From: Polyporus tsugae
Taxonomy: Eukaryota > Basidiomycota > Agaricomycetes > Polyporales > Polyporaceae
DNA length: 64,000 bases
Assembly: GCA_024305745.1 (NCBI GenBank)
Contig: JAHRBS010000003.1
Span: 496,001 to 560,000, forward strand
Reading direction: 5' to 3'
A program made the position numbers and the translations under genes. Position 1 is the stretch's first letter, and each line of letters begins with the position of its first letter. Positions 22,411 to 34,936 of the stretch are shown here, piece after piece. The notes beneath the pieces are model-generated. The model was not told the origin of the DNA, made no database searches, and saw nothing but the letters and a program-made list of their open reading frames with translations.

Positions 22411-24547
22411 TCATACTAGTTTACAGTGTACACGACATCGACTCGGCCTGTTGCAACTGCAACTCGAAGACGAACCATTTAGACCTGGGAGGTGACCGTC
22501 GATCCAAAGGTTTCCGTACACGAAACGCCCTTGTACGGAGCGAACGCCATCTGCGGACATATTCAGCGGAACGGTTGAGGCAAGGGAATTTTGGCATGAA
22601 CGCATCCATACCTTGCTCAAGTCGGAACGTTGGCCGTTAGGGCCCCTCGACGGATTATTCGCCGTGTTGTCCGAGGCCCGGAAGTCGGACAGAGCGAAGC
22701 TTGTATCGCCTCCGACGGGCATTTTCCCCAGTGTCTCGCGAGCGTTTATCCTGGGTACCGGTGTTGTATGAGCATGCCATCTATCATATTAGAAATTCAA
22801 AACGTACATGGCAAGGAGCGAGTTGGCATAAACTGTGTAGTAGGGGCGATTTAGTCCGCGAAAAGGCTAACAAGAGCGCAGCTGACTCACGATTGTTGAC
22901 CAGGTTGTACATGGAAAGGTAGACCAAGTTGTTCGGCATGGCGACAAACTGGAAGAAATTGTAAGAGTGTAGGTCATCGAGGTATGGATGCCTGGGACTT
23001 ACAGATATGAGGGTTGCGATATCCACGACGCTGGAGGAAGTCATGCATCAATTGTAACCCATAACGTGCCAATTTGAATTTGTAGACATACCTTGTCAGC
23101 GAGCCGGTCATAATCACGAAGGTGATGATACGGTTCACCATGGCATTCGTGCTTCAGGGTACATCAGCGAGAATCAAGGATGGATGTGCAACCACACGAG
23201 ACACGCACCTCTTCAATCCGGAACGCCGGGATTGCAGAAAATACCACATCGCAATTGCAATGATGAGGTCACACCCCGCGGCTACTCCCAAGGAACCAGT
23301 ATACGCTGCCTACAAACAAAATTCATCAGCGGCTGAGCCGATTATATCGGTGTCTAGATAATGATTACCGTAATCCTGTGGAAATCGGCGAACAAAGGAA
23401 ACTTGAATCTTATTTCAACCAACGCATTGAGTGGCCGTCAGCATAAACCCAGACTTGACAGCAACATACGTCAGGAGCATGACAGCTGTTCGACAGTGAG
23501 AAAAGGTGCAAGACAATGGGAATATAAAAGAGAGTACGTACCAAGCTCTAGTCCTTAAAGAGTTCGGAGTTTGAGGTCAGTACTAAGGTAGCGGCGCAAG
23601 ACAGGCGGTAGCAAAGTTACCCAAATGCGTGGTGGCCAAGACAACCTAGAAGGAAAAATCAAAAAGGGACGTCTATAATTGAGACAGCTGCTTACCACCG
23701 TCAGAGTCAGTACAGCACGATACCTATAGCCTTCGCTCACTACGGAAGTGAGGGTTAGAAGCGGGCAAGCAACACACCCAGAGCACGCACAGATCCAAAG
23801 ACGACGCGTATAGAACCTGAAAGAGTACATTACTTCCAGTTTTCAATGGACCAATTTACCACTTACATGTGCACGGAGAATATTATGAGGCCCTGGCATG
23901 TACATGTGAAGGTGAATTTCAGGGAGCAGAGAAACTCTGGAAAGGGCTGACCGTAATTGCTGTGGTAACCTTTCAAAAGGCTATTAGTGTGCATGCAGAA
24001 CAAGGGTTGTGATGATGCTTACATCGTCAGACCTATGGCATTCATGGGTAGAGTAAGCCTAGGGCCTTCCAAGTCATCTCAAGCTCGAGATAAAGATGAC
24101 GCACACTCTGGTGACAGTCAATGCCGCGGGATCGCCGAACTCGATGACGAGTGACCGGAATATGAAAGCGGAGATGAGGAATATGTGGACGGTTTCGAGA
24201 AGCCTAATTGACCACCTGAGACAACACGACTTGTGCATCATCTTTGTAAAACTCACCAGACCCAGAAGATCTTAGGAAGCGTGCGTCTTAGTCAGCGATC
24301 CGATGACAAACGGAGAGGTGTTAAGTTTGACTCGGAGATAGGCACTCACGAAGGCTTTCAGTCGAGGAGGATCGGTGTTCCAACACTTTTGGAAGTACAA
24401 GTAGACTTGAAGTGTGGTCAGACCATACAGGCTACAAGCAATCAGTTAAGGACAATCGGAGGGAAGTGTATGAGCACGAACTCACCCGGCTGAAATCATG
24501 TCACCGATGAGCACGGCGCCGAACGTAGGAACCAAGGCCGTCGACAT
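22411..24547 (-). CDS. DUF6534-type multi-span membrane protein (B1)
   Basis: Minus-strand gene of many short exons, start at 24547 (MSTALVPTFGAVLIGDMISAG), stop at 22411-22413. Pieces recognised in order: LYGLTTLQVYLYFQK, VWWSIRLLETVHIFLISAFIF, ITTAIT with GLIIFSVHM, FYTRRLWI, AAYTGSLGVAAGCDLIIAIAMWYFLQSRRSG, TNAMVNRIITFVIMTGSLT, VAMPNNLVYLSMYNLVNN, YANSLLAMLNSR, then a polar Ser/Asn-rich tail. This order of about seven helices, ending MPNN...NSLLAMLNSR, is the signature of the Agaricomycete DUF6534 family, whose function is unknown. Exact borders of the middle exons (23500-24100) are uncertain, so intactness is likely but not proven. It sits tail-to-tail with C1; its paralogue B2 is dead. 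Confidence 0.75.
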
Positions 24548-26508
24548 AGTTGGTCTGAGAGGAGGGTGCAGGTACACACTGGCACGGTCCTACGAGGGCG
24601 CGTATACTTATCTATCGAGACGGAATAAAGTATGCCGCTGCGAGTCTGCGGACGTCGACAGGCAGTGCCTTCTTCCGGTCTGCTGACACGATCTTCATAT
24701 CCTCCTGCTGCAATCCGGTTGGGTGGACGGGGGCTGGGAGTCTCCGCACCAAAGCCGTTGGGGATTGGCTTCCAGAAAGATGGATATGGATGGGTGTCTG
24801 GGGGCGTTCACCGTCTGCGGCGTTCCCCGGCGCCAGATTGTGTCCGATTCAACTACCGCCGCCTGTAGATTGATGGTCCATGCCATGCCGCGGCATCCGC
24901 AGGTTTCACGCACGATTCTCTGGGATGGAATGAAATGGCCACACGCCGCGGGCAGATAGACGATACAGTCATCCCATCCTTCCTAGCCCTGAGCTGGAGT
25001 CCGGTGACTATTCCTGGGCGAACATGCATGTTGTCCTGCGCGGGTACCAACGTCAATGCGTGGCAGCCGTGAGAGCAGGCATTCGAGATAGTTTTCGCAG
25101 CGCTAACGTATGCTAACGTTGGACGTTTGAACGTTTGAACGTTCGCCTCCACCTAACACAGGATTGGACCAAGGAAGGCTCAAGGCATCGGCGGTCATTA
25201 AACTTTCCCCGCAGAGATGGCGCTGCCTCGCGATCGGGCCTTCTCTGCCCATGACGCATTGCGTACGTATCCACGGCAGCACTCAATGCTGCCAGTGGTC
25301 GGGCTGAGGTGGACGCGTGTTCAAACGAAGACAAGTTTGAGTTTTCCAGTTTACAAGTCGCTGCGCCCCATGTAAACTGTCCCTACTCGCTGTCTGCGCC
25401 TGCAAGGCCGATGGTACACGTGCACGTGTTGTTGCACTATGAGAACTAGGGATATGTAGCACGGGTGCATCCCCATTATAACACCTGAAAAGTAGTAAAA
25501 ATCGGGGGCTGCGCACAAGAGTGATGACTCGGAAAGGAGCGGAGGATGTGACATACAGCGCCGAAATGGAAGTGAATCGAGTCCTTCGTTAGCGCCTGCT
25601 GTGATAGTTATGGCGAGGAGGGTTCCACAACACGATAGAAGCACCTGCGGACACGAAGTACGTCAGGGTCACACTCGGAGAGAAGTTGTGTCCTACCTTC
25701 CTGATCGTAGTCACGAAGGTGTCCTGAATGCGTGGTCCTGTGACATTCTTGGAGTATCATGCTCAAAGTCGCCGGATAGCCGACCGTGAACCCATAACAT
25801 AAGCCTAAGACCGTGGCGGGAAGATTGAAAGAGAAAGCATGAGCAGCGAGACGTTGGGGTCGTCCAGGGAAACTCGAGGGACTGCCCATTTGATTGACGC
25901 TCGTGTTTAGGGCCGGCTTGAGCACACCGTCCTCGGAGCCTGGCTTGAACAATATTTGCATGGATGGCCAGAAGTTCTATCCCTTTCATAAGTAGTATGT
26001 TTGAATTCTCCTCATGAGTTTGAGGTCCCCAGGGTATGGTGTTGATGTTTCACACTGGCAGAAGAATCGAACATGCCCCGTATCATCGCAACGCATCTGC
26101 AACTCACGATATCTGCGTTCGGGAGCCTCGGGGAACGTAGGTAGACGGTACCGGACGCCAGTTGACGCGAAGTAGGTCTAATTCCACTCTTCCTCGGTGT
26201 TGCCGGTCAAGAATTGCCCCTGAATTCAAGGAGCTCCCATAGTTCAACAGATCTGCCATGTATAAGGAACCGGTTCGGCGTGGAATCTGAAGAAGGAACT
26301 GGACTTCTATTCGAGAAGCCCTCTGAGTGTCGGCTCGACACGCCCAAGGACACCTCACCCCGGTAAGCGGTCTCGGATAATTGGGTGCTTGCGTTTCACT
26401 AACGCCCGATCTGCCATGCAGGCTCTTGTGCGGGAAAATGCTGGGGGACGCAGCACTCGCAGCCCCCTCCCCCCCTCCACGGTTCACGACCAACTTCACC
26501 TTGCCACT
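24548..26508. other. Intergenic between divergent B1 and MFS 1
   Basis: About 1.96 kb separates the two starts, and the matching gap in block 2 is about 1.0 kb. Open minus-strand frames at 25608-25961 and 26104-26583 were not recognised. A short word around GTTTAGGGCCGGCT at about 25906 also occurs near 60422 in block 2, confirming duplicated flanking DNA. Confidence 0.4.
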
Positions 26509-28714
26509 ATGCCGTCCATGGACGAGACGGGCTCTATTGCTCAGACCAACATCAAGAACAACGTCGATCACGACCGTGAACATAGCGGGAGCAAAGGGGC
26601 AAGGTTCTGGGTCATCCTTTGTGCTCTTATTCTGAGTCTCTTCTTTGCTGTTCTCGAAGCCGTAAGCCGTCTATCCATCGCCTCTAGCGTTGACGTCCTA
26701 ATCTGCCTTATTAGTACTCAGTATCCCCTGCTCTACCCGTCATCGTCTCTGATCTCCGCGCCGACGAGTTTGTGTGGGTCGCAAGCGCATACGGCATCTC
26801 AAGCACGGCGCTTTTGCCTCTTAGTGGAGGTCTGGCCGAGGTATACCCTCTCAAACTGGCCATGTATTCGACATAATGCTGAACTAAATCGTTAGGTGTA
26901 TGGCCGGCGTCCTGTCATGCTGGTGTCCGTGGCTCTCTTTGCTCTTGGGGGTGCCATTTCTGGTGCAGCGCAAAGCATGAACATGCTCATTGCAGGCCGA
27001 GGTACGGCTATCTCTGGCTGTCACTGTGTGTCGTGCCGCCACTAAATACCGCCTATGCCAGTCGTTCAAGGTGCTGGTGCTGGAGGGATCTACACACTAG
27101 CCCAAGTAATTCTGTCCGACCTCGTCTCTCTGCAAGAACGGGGGACATACAATGGGCTCTTCGGTCTGTAAGTACGAATGCTACGCTGCCAAGGCAATCT
27201 ATACTCATAACGCAAAGGACTTGGGCCATTGCCAGCTGCGTAGGGCCTCTGATTGGAGGGGCATTTGCCCACCATACAACTTGGCGGTGGATATTCTGTT
27301 CGTATTCCACATATCCTTTGGCTCGTCACTCATCACCTGATATCCAGATATGACTGTTATGTCCAGTGGTGTTGTTGCGATCATCATGATTGTATTCCTC
27401 CGGCTGGACAAGCCTTCGTCCGTCACTCTGCGGGAAGCAGTGGTGCGCCTCGATGGAATGTGAGTGTATTCACGCTCCAATCGTTTCCCGGAGTCCAGAC
27501 TGACATGGGATAGCGGGAACACCCTCATAATCGGGGCAACTTGCTCCATTGTCCTCGGTCTCACATGGGGAGGGGTCGTCTTTCCATGGAGATCGTATCA
27601 AGTACTAGTCCCCATTCTTGTTGGCGTCGTGGCTTTCTTTGCCTTCTTCTTGTACGAGTGGAGGTATTGCCAGTACCCAGCGGTACGTGCCCCTTCTTTG
27701 ATATCTGCTGCATACGGGACTGACTTCCTGTTAGATCCCTTTTTATCTCCTCTCGAACCGGACGAGTCTCAGTGGGTAAGTGGTAGAATATGACCTTCCT
27801 CCGACATTCAGTGGTACTGACCGGTTTATGTTCATCACTTAGCTATGCCCAGATCTCTATAGCGGCCTTCATCAACCTGACTCTGTTATGTGCGTGTCAC
27901 TCCAGCTTCCCTCCGCTTTCCGTCGCCGTCGTTAATTTCTTGAGTCCTAGACTACTTACCGGTTTACTATCAGGCATGCAAGGACGCATCCCCAACCGCA
28001 TCCGGCGTAGACCTCTTAGCCTTATTCGTCTCGGTCGGTCCCCCAACAATCATCACCGGCGTAAGCATCGCGAAGACAAAGCGCTACCGCCCACAACTCT
28101 GGCTTGCGTGGTGCTTCATCCTCCTCGGGCTCGGGCTCACGAGCTCAGTGACCGAGTCCACACCCCGCGCGACGTCCATCGGATTCCAGATTCCTATAGG
28201 CGTCGGCATCGGGATGATATATGCCGCAGCATACTTCCCGGTGCTGGCACCTTTGCCGCCGACCGCCAACGCGCCTGCGCTCGCGCTGTTCGTATTCCTC
28301 CGGACGTTCGCTCAGGTATCAAGTTGCACTTCAAGATATCTTGTATGATCCACTATTGACTGACCTCTCTTTGCATAGATCTGGGGCGTGACGATCGCCG
28401 GAGCGGTGCTTCAGAACGGGGTGCAAGGGAAGCTGCCGCAATCCGTCAAGGACGCGCTTCCCGGGCTCAGCAACGTCGTCTATGCCGTCGTCCCGCTCAT
28501 TCCGACTATGCAGCAACCGGCAAAGGACGCCGTGAGGCGCGCCTTCGCGGAGTCCCTCCAGACGGTGTGGCGGATCTTGATAGGCGTGGCGGGAGTCGGG
28601 CTCATCGCTAGCCTTGGGATGAAGGCGCTTCCTCTACACACTCAAAGGAACATGACTCTATCGGAGACGGGAGAGAAGGTGACGACAGAGGGCGCTGTTG
28701 ACGTGGTGGAGTGA
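26509..28714 (+). CDS. Major facilitator superfamily transporter (MFS 1), DHA2-like, intact
   Basis: About ten exons join in frame from ATG 26509 to TGA 28712-28714, giving roughly 560-580 residues. A polar N-terminus is followed by [33 protein letters not shown], the motif A-like region [21 protein letters not shown], the TM4-5 motif [83 protein letters not shown] and the last helices up to [17 protein letters not shown]. This is the layout of 14-span fungal efflux pumps (trichothecene-efflux or azole-resistance type). It probably exports a small molecule at the plasma membrane. Substrate unknown. Its paralogue MFS 2 has lost two to three helices. Confidence 0.87.
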
Positions 28715-29096
28715 GGTAGAAATGTGTTGATATTGTGTGCATAAATTAGATTCCGATTGCTCCATACTACGAACGGTGCGGAAGGATTTGCGATCATGCG
28801 TGAAGTGAGTACTTGTTACTTTCGACAACCCCAAACGGAGACGGCGGAATACTCTATATTCCGAACTACATTCGCTAGTATGGCCTAGAGGAGCACTCGC
28901 AGGAGATAAGCTAAGCACCACGGCACGTCCAACATACTCGGCTGCCGGCGCTGCCCACCACGAGACACGCACATCAGTACTTTTCAGAACGTATGAAGCT
29001 GAATGGAATTTTGTGCTCGAAGTTGATACATATTCACCGACACACGAAAGTGAGACCGCATACTTATTACAGCCCGGTACTAAACTTCCCGCGCCA

Positions 29097-29953
29097 TCAG
29101 CTATTGTGCGAGCACGACGTCCAATGTCTCCAGGGCAGTCGAGTCGACATCCAAGCACGTGCGGCTTCACGGGATGGCCAGATGTCTTTACGTCCCTTGG
29201 CCATAGTGACGAGGTCGTCATACCGAATGCCCATACCAGCGAGACGCTCGAACATCTGGGGGAGAGACGAAACCTGGTTCGGTGACGATGAGGGACGAGA
29301 CCGGGAGCTCGTCGACGGGGTAGCCGACAGTCATGAGGGATCTTCGTCACGGTGATCGTCAATGATGGAACGAATGCGAATTGAAAGAAGAAAGAGCCCA
29401 TCGTACAGGACACAGGCGCCTGCAGAATGCCCTAAGCTAACGACCGAGGATCCTTGAATGAGGCCAGACTTGACCAGCGCGTCAACCGCGCGAGCCCACT
29501 CGTACGCGGCTGGACATCAGAGTGGCACTCAGCATCCGGATTCGGACGTAGCAGGAAACCCGAACTCACAGATCCCTTGAGAGCGAGTCATCAACTGAGC
29601 CTCGTTCGCAATCGCGGCGCGACCGTGATTAGGCGAGTCGACGGACTAAGCCTCGATGATGGTGAAGCAGCTGTCTGGAGCTTTGGACTGCAACTCGAAG
29701 AGACACTCGAGCGTGGGCAACCACGATTCCTTGTCTGTGGAGGAACGATAACTAATTGGGCCAGTGGAAACGGGTATTGAAAGGAGACGGACGCACAGTA
29801 CGATACGGCATGGACGCATAGGAGCGAAAGGCAAGTCCCGCCGGTACGTATGTTTGGCAGCTGGCGGTGGCGGTAGCGGGTCACGATAATGTTTAGACCG
29901 CCATCAGCGACGAGACCGGGAAGAGTAAAGTCAGCGGCTTCGATGTCTGACAT
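29097..29953 (-). pseudogene. AB-hydrolase paralogue A3, multiply broken
   Basis: Start at 29953 (MSDIEAADFTLPGL). Exons 1-4 follow A1/A2: HAVSY-YKESWLPTLE, then GHSAGAC. Three lesions are visible. The codon at 29646-29648 reads TAG where A1 and A2 have TGG (EAWSIDSP). A run of five C (29258-29262) adds one base before QMFERLAGMG and shifts the frame. After PWRHWT (about 29110) exons 5-7, with the acid and His residues, are absent: the sequence runs directly into DNA that matches the 3' flank of A2 (words TATGCGG and TGTGTCGGTGAAT at about 29030-29065). No functional product is possible. The tail-to-tail position with MFS 1 is the same as A4 beside MFS 2. Confidence 0.82.
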
Positions 29954-30037
29954 TGGGGACCCAGGCAATTGGCAGAGTCTACGAGAAGGAAGGAGGCCCA
30001 GGTGGGGAGCTGCCAGGAGCACTGGCAGTTGCGGCAT

Positions 30038-30150
30038 GTGGATGCGCGCTCGGCGCAACGCCGTCACCTTCCCCCTTCCGTTGGCACCACGGATCCTTCC
30101 CCTTTCACGGTGCCAGAAAGAACGTCTGTGGTTCTCGATGCGGAGCGAAG
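30038..30150 (-). promoter_or_regulatory. Conserved upstream block of AB-hydrolase A3
   Basis: On the minus strand it carries the same ordered words as upstream of A1 and A2 (CGCATCGAGA, GGGGAAGGATCC, GGGGAAGGTGACGGCGT, CCGAGCGCGC), about 85-195 bases before the A3 start. Confidence 0.4.
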
Positions 30151-30199
30151 ATGATGGTGTTGAAGCTTCGCCTGCAGGCCTGAAGTTCCTGCAGCGCCG

Positions 30200-32630
30200 A
30201 GTAAGGCACGCCTCAACGCGGCAGCAATACTATCAAGCCGGATGCTCTTGTTAGAAGGTCATCAAATCGAGTAGAAAAGCATGCTCACTGAGTTTGATTG
30301 TCCTTCCCATAACCCGACGCGGGCGCCAGTGAGCGGCAGAAGCAGGGGTGGGTACTATTACCCGGGCACTGGGCTGTTATCCGATGCTCACAATGTCCAT
30401 CGCAGTGTACTGCTCGTGGCGATTCGAAGCAGGGCCATCGTTTCAGTTGCGACCCTATGTGGATTCATGATATCGAAGCCTACACAATCTTTCAATACTG
30501 ATTCAGCAGGATCAGCCGAACACCGTCCCTCTATTACGAAGGTCCGACTCCTAACTCTCGGAACATGCACTACACACGAGGTGTTGTGCAGAGACTGAGG
30601 TCGTGACAGTCCAGCTCGGGTCCAATGAGATGGGCCGGGTCAGTGGATAAGGCATGTCGAAGAGTATTGGCAACCAGCCTTTTGTGGCGCGGAAATGTGG
30701 TCCCTCGCCGCTGGAGCTCGCGAATAGGTCGGTACCCCCTGGGTCTGCTCGCGTGTCTTCTGCCCGTACTCGTACACCCTGTCGCTAACCGCTCCGGTTA
30801 GACACCGGCACCTGAGGTACGTTAACGTACAGTACATTCACGTCAGCTCTCGTAAGAAAGTACCGATAGGCTGGTTCGGCTCCCGTCCTAGTGCGATTGA
30901 CCCCAACTCAGCTTCGGGTTTCCAACGCTCTTGGAACCGAGATTACTCACGAAAGATGTCGATGAGCCACTGAGTGAACGAGCCTTTCTTTGGCTTCCAT
31001 GTGGGTTGAGCGCCATGGCAGGAAGAGATAGATGGCTAGTAATGCTGACATTAATATACATACTCGGGAAGGCAGATGGGGAGTACATACCACTACAGTG
31101 CCGCCAAAGCCATGCTCTCCAGCAAGCATGTTGGCGTTCTCGACGAGAGAGTCGGCAGACCTTTTGCGCGGTGCAATCCCGGACGGGACGTGTCTGGGAC
31201 GGGCGTAGATGAACGCGGGCCCGATTTGTAACAGTCTTTCGCCCTCGTCGATATCGTCGACTCTAACGTGGGTGTTTGTCACCTCCACTTCGGTTGAGCT
31301 CACTCGCTGGCGTTGATATATCCGCACGTTCCGGACGTTGGCCGACGATCCCTCTATGAACGATGCATCGACAAGGAGACTCAGGGTAGCGGGAAGTGGG
31401 CGGTTTACCTCGGCTAAGTGGTGAATGCGGGCCTGCCATTTCTATATGGATACTGGATCTCTTGGTAACAACGTTGACGGGCGTTGGTTGATTCCTGAAT
31501 GAAACCCTAGTTAGCATTTGTCCACACCTTCGACATAACCTCGTCTTCTGTGCGATAATGGTACTTGCGCTGTCAGTCTACGAGCATCTCGCTCAGCTTG
31601 TGGTCAGTGATCATGCGCTCCTTAATCTTGTTCCGGCGAAACACGGTCTCCGTCTCGTCGTCAGGTAGGTTCAGACGAGCAGGTTCGTCGTGATCAATGG
31701 GAACTATGACTGTGCCAGACATGCGACTCAGGATTTGAACCTCTTTCCGGGTATCTAGCAGAAGAACGCTTACACTCATCCAGCCCATCGTCCTCCTCCG
31801 TTTGTAGGGAATCTCCCCTTGGACCTGACCGGAGTGCCCGGAATCTGTATCACCTGATCAGATATCATGTGAAAGGCAACCGCAGAAGCAGGGACGAAGG
31901 CAGGATATACCCAGGTCCAATGCCTGCGAAGGTGGGGAGTGGGAGCGGGCACCAACTGGCAACGGCCTCAGGAGAACAAGCCATGGACGGGGTACAAGAA
32001 GACATGCGATAGGAAGAACAGAGAGGGAAAATGTCGGGACGTACAGAAGAAGATCAAGCTATTCCTATCCCTCCGACCAATTTCTGGATCTCCCGCAACT
32101 ATGCAAGACAGTGCGTTTCCTCTTCAGCACTGAAGAAAGAAACGGTAGAGGGGGCAAGCGCAAAGCACTCACGATATTAGCTCGCGTTGGCTGGAGCGCA
32201 GACCACAAGCTTTCGTCGTCAAACATCATAACGATGTCCTCCGAGGAGTAGTCGTATCTGCCTGTGCGTTGACATTCAGATGCAGACCAATATCATAAGA
32301 AGTCATACTACGCACTGATGAGCCCTGAAATACTTTGTATCTCCCTGGAGACGATGCAAAGGGGGGTAGTCTGAAGGGCGGTCAGTTTAGCTCTGAGAAA
32401 TAGTTCATGGCAGGACGCACCGCATGCCACTGTGAGCCTGACGGGACGCCTGCTACTTACCTGGTGCCCGACCCTCGTCCAGGACAAAAGCCTCACAAGC
32501 ATCGAAAGAAAATCGCATCTCTCGTGAAAGCAGAGAGGACCTGCCAGCGAGCTCGACAGTCTTAAGTTCGAGACAAATCCGAGGAGACGTCTCCGAGCAG
32601 CCAAACGTGGATGAGCGTCTCGTGACGGCC
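30200..32630. repeat. Metacaspase-segment duplication, copy 1
   Basis: Long collinear similarity with 36990-39960, including noncoding DNA such as CCTCAACGCGGCAGCAATAC and ATGATATCGAAGCCTACAC, the metacaspase gene and its upstream flank. Copy 1 is shorter because of deletions in the first exon region and around the catalytic Cys exon. Confidence 0.75.
30640..32400 (-). pseudogene. Metacaspase-like gene D1, catalytic region deleted
   Basis: Collinear with D2. Retained parts are LQTTPLCIVSRE (end of exon 1), YDYSSEDIVMMF, the His-box exon YSGHSGQ (about 31820-31855), IVPIDHDEP, the C-terminal WEPKKGSFTQ-like exon and the last exon ending CLIH (stop 30640-30642). Broken features: the N-terminal start and most of exon 1 are missing; one base is lost after the His box, so the frame reads KRRRTMGWM instead of the acidic EEDDG; and about 160 bases that carry the active-site Cys segment in D2 are deleted at about 31575, so the exon jumps from the intron to KLSEMLVD. 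Not a functional caspase-fold protease. Confidence 0.75.
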
Positions 32631-32815
32631 CGGTTCTGCCGGAGGCGCGTTGTGCTTGAGCGCTTGAGGATCATGCTACCGCGTCCTTCGCGAGCTCTGC
32701 TAGCGCCTTTCAAGTTCGCCCCTTCGACTCAACGACTCCGAGGGCCAACACTGTCAACTGTGTCCATGCGGTTCTCTCTGCTGTGCCCTCCGGCTTCATC
32801 TACCTCTCTTGCACT

Positions 32816-34936
32816 ATGCAATCGCACCCGGACCATCCCTTGTATTTGGTTCTCTTGCCGCACTGCTCGTTCTTTTCCTCTACCAACGTGGACACGCCAA
32901 CCCCCGAGTCTACCCTCCTGGCCAATCTTATCGTGAAATAAGCAAGCAGTGCGGTACGTGGAATTTTAATGACTCTTGACTCGCGATCTCAGTCTGAGCA
33001 TGCGTAGGGAGCGACGTCGTCTACCTCACCGCGCTCGGGTCCAAGCTGCTCGTCCTAAGCTCGTTCGAAGCTGCCCGCGACCTTCTCGACCGGAAAGTTG
33101 CCATATACTCTTCCCGACCCAGATTCGTGATGATCAACGAACTGTGCGTGCCCCTCCTCATCCTCAAGCGGGCTTCTACTCATCCATAATCAGGAGGGGA
33201 CGGGACTGGTGTTTGATTCTTATGCCGTACAGCAAAGAGTTTCAGGCCTATCGCCGGACCATCCAGCAAGAATGTTAATTTCAGCATTCCGTCGTCGTCA
33301 CCTCGTATCGGCCCATCATCATCAGAGAGGCGATGGCCCTCGTTCGCCGTCTCTGTCACACTCCGGCGGACTTATCCAAAAACATCAAGCAGTACGTTCC
33401 AGCTTACAGCTTACATACCGCGACGTCAGCCGTTAATATCGATTTTGCACTAGAATGGTCGGAGCCGCGATCATGATGGTCACCTACGGTCATCAAGTGA
33501 CTTCCGCCCAAGACGAGTTCGTGGCGCTCGCGGAAGCCGTCCGCGAGCATGAAGCCAAGAACCCCGCAAGTAACCTGGTCGACCTGATTCCTGTCTGTGA
33601 GTCGTACTTTTGCATACACATTGTGCTCCGAAACGACCAAAACGTCAGTGAAGTACGTCCGATGTGGTTTCCGGGCGGGGGTTTCAAACGCGCAGCGCTG
33701 TACGCTCGGAAGCTGGCTTGGGACATGCGATATGTGCCCTTCCAGGCAGTCAAGGCTCAGTTCGTAAGTTCATCAGTGCATATATATAGCACAGCTTGCG
33801 TTGCTAACATACGACGTATTCCAGGATTCGGGAACCTGCTTGGATTCCATCGTCAGCCGGCTCCTGCAGTCCGACTCTCCTCTTGAAGGCGTTGACAAGG
33901 GAAGGCGTTGACAAGGAAGAGTTCGCGATGAACAGTGGCGGCGTTGTCTATAGTGGCGCGCTGTCTTTCGATATCCTAGGAGAACCAATATCTGATTGGG
34001 TCCACAATGGGGAACAGCTGGTGCCGATACGGTTAGTTCTCTTTCACTGCATCACGCCGGGGTCGTGCTCACAACTAAAACCTGTCTGTTAGACTGCGGC
34101 AGCGCTCCTCAACTTTGTTCTGGCAATGACACTGTATCCTGAGGTACAGTGACGTGCGCAGAAGGAGCTAGACGCGGTCGTGGGCAGGGACCGTGTGCCG
34201 ACTTTCGAAGACCGCGCCCAGCTTCCATACGTCACGAACGTCGTGAAGGAGACGCTCCGTTGGAAAGCAGTCGCCCCTCTCGGTTCGTAGTCCTGTCCTC
34301 GCATGCGGTTCATGATGAGAACCTGCCCCCTCACAGGTGTCCCGCATGCCACGACCGAAGATGACACGTATCGCGGCATGTTCATACCCAAAGGAACGAC
34401 TGTGATCGCCAATATATTGCTGCCTTCCAGACCCCTTAGCTCCATGCTTCCTGACGATGCGATTGAGCAGCGCTACGCTTCACGACGAAGCGGTATACAG
34501 GAATCCGACCGAATTCGTTCCAGAGCGATATGAGCCAAGCCCCGAGGCACCGACCGGCGAACCAGATCCAGCTCGCGTAGCATTCGGCTTCGACAGGAGG
34601 TGCGTTCCGGTGCTTTACCCGCAACCGCCGCCCGGTTCCTACCAATTGCTGTGACACATTCGCTCGTTGGCAGGATCTGCCCTGGTAGATTCTTCGCCGA
34701 GGAGAGCGTGTGGTTGACGGCCGCATTGATGCTGCACGTATTCGACATCGACATCTCGAATCCAGCGAGCCACCCCGCCAACGTCGAATGGAGCTCTGGG
34801 CTTGTCAGGTTCGCCTGGATCCGTTGTTCGCCACGGCTCTCAACATGATCGCTAACACCGTTGACCATCGCAGTTTCCTTACAAACTGTCTACTCGCTTC
34901 CCCGGCGCCGTAGACCTTGTGAACAGCTTCGAGTGA
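32816..34936 (+). pseudogene. Cytochrome P450 (P450-3), pseudogene of the P450-2/4 family
   Basis: Collinear with P450-2 and P450-4 but opposite in strand. Lesions seen: the anchor frame is shifted near 32840; the hinge jumps in frame from RVYPPG to QSYREISKQCG, losing about 20 residues; a six-base insertion after QQE brings stop TAA (33276-33278); one base is lost near 33658 before MWFPGGGF; a perfect 16-bp tandem duplication (33885-33900, 33901-33916) shifts the frame; codon 34150-34152 is TGA in the J-helix region; and the haem loop reads FGFDRR instead of FGFGRR. The end ICPGRFFAEESVW and LSTRFPGAVDLVNSFE survives, with stop 34934-34936. Many independent hits imply old decay. Confidence 0.85.

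Larger units (their letters stand above)
16701..29953. repeat. Duplicated five-gene block, copy 1
   Basis: Contains, in order and strand, P450-2 (-), C1 (+), B1 (-), MFS 1 (+), A3 (-). Copy 2 at 44298-64000 has the same order, strands and intron positions. All genes here except A3 appear intact. Confidence 0.8.
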
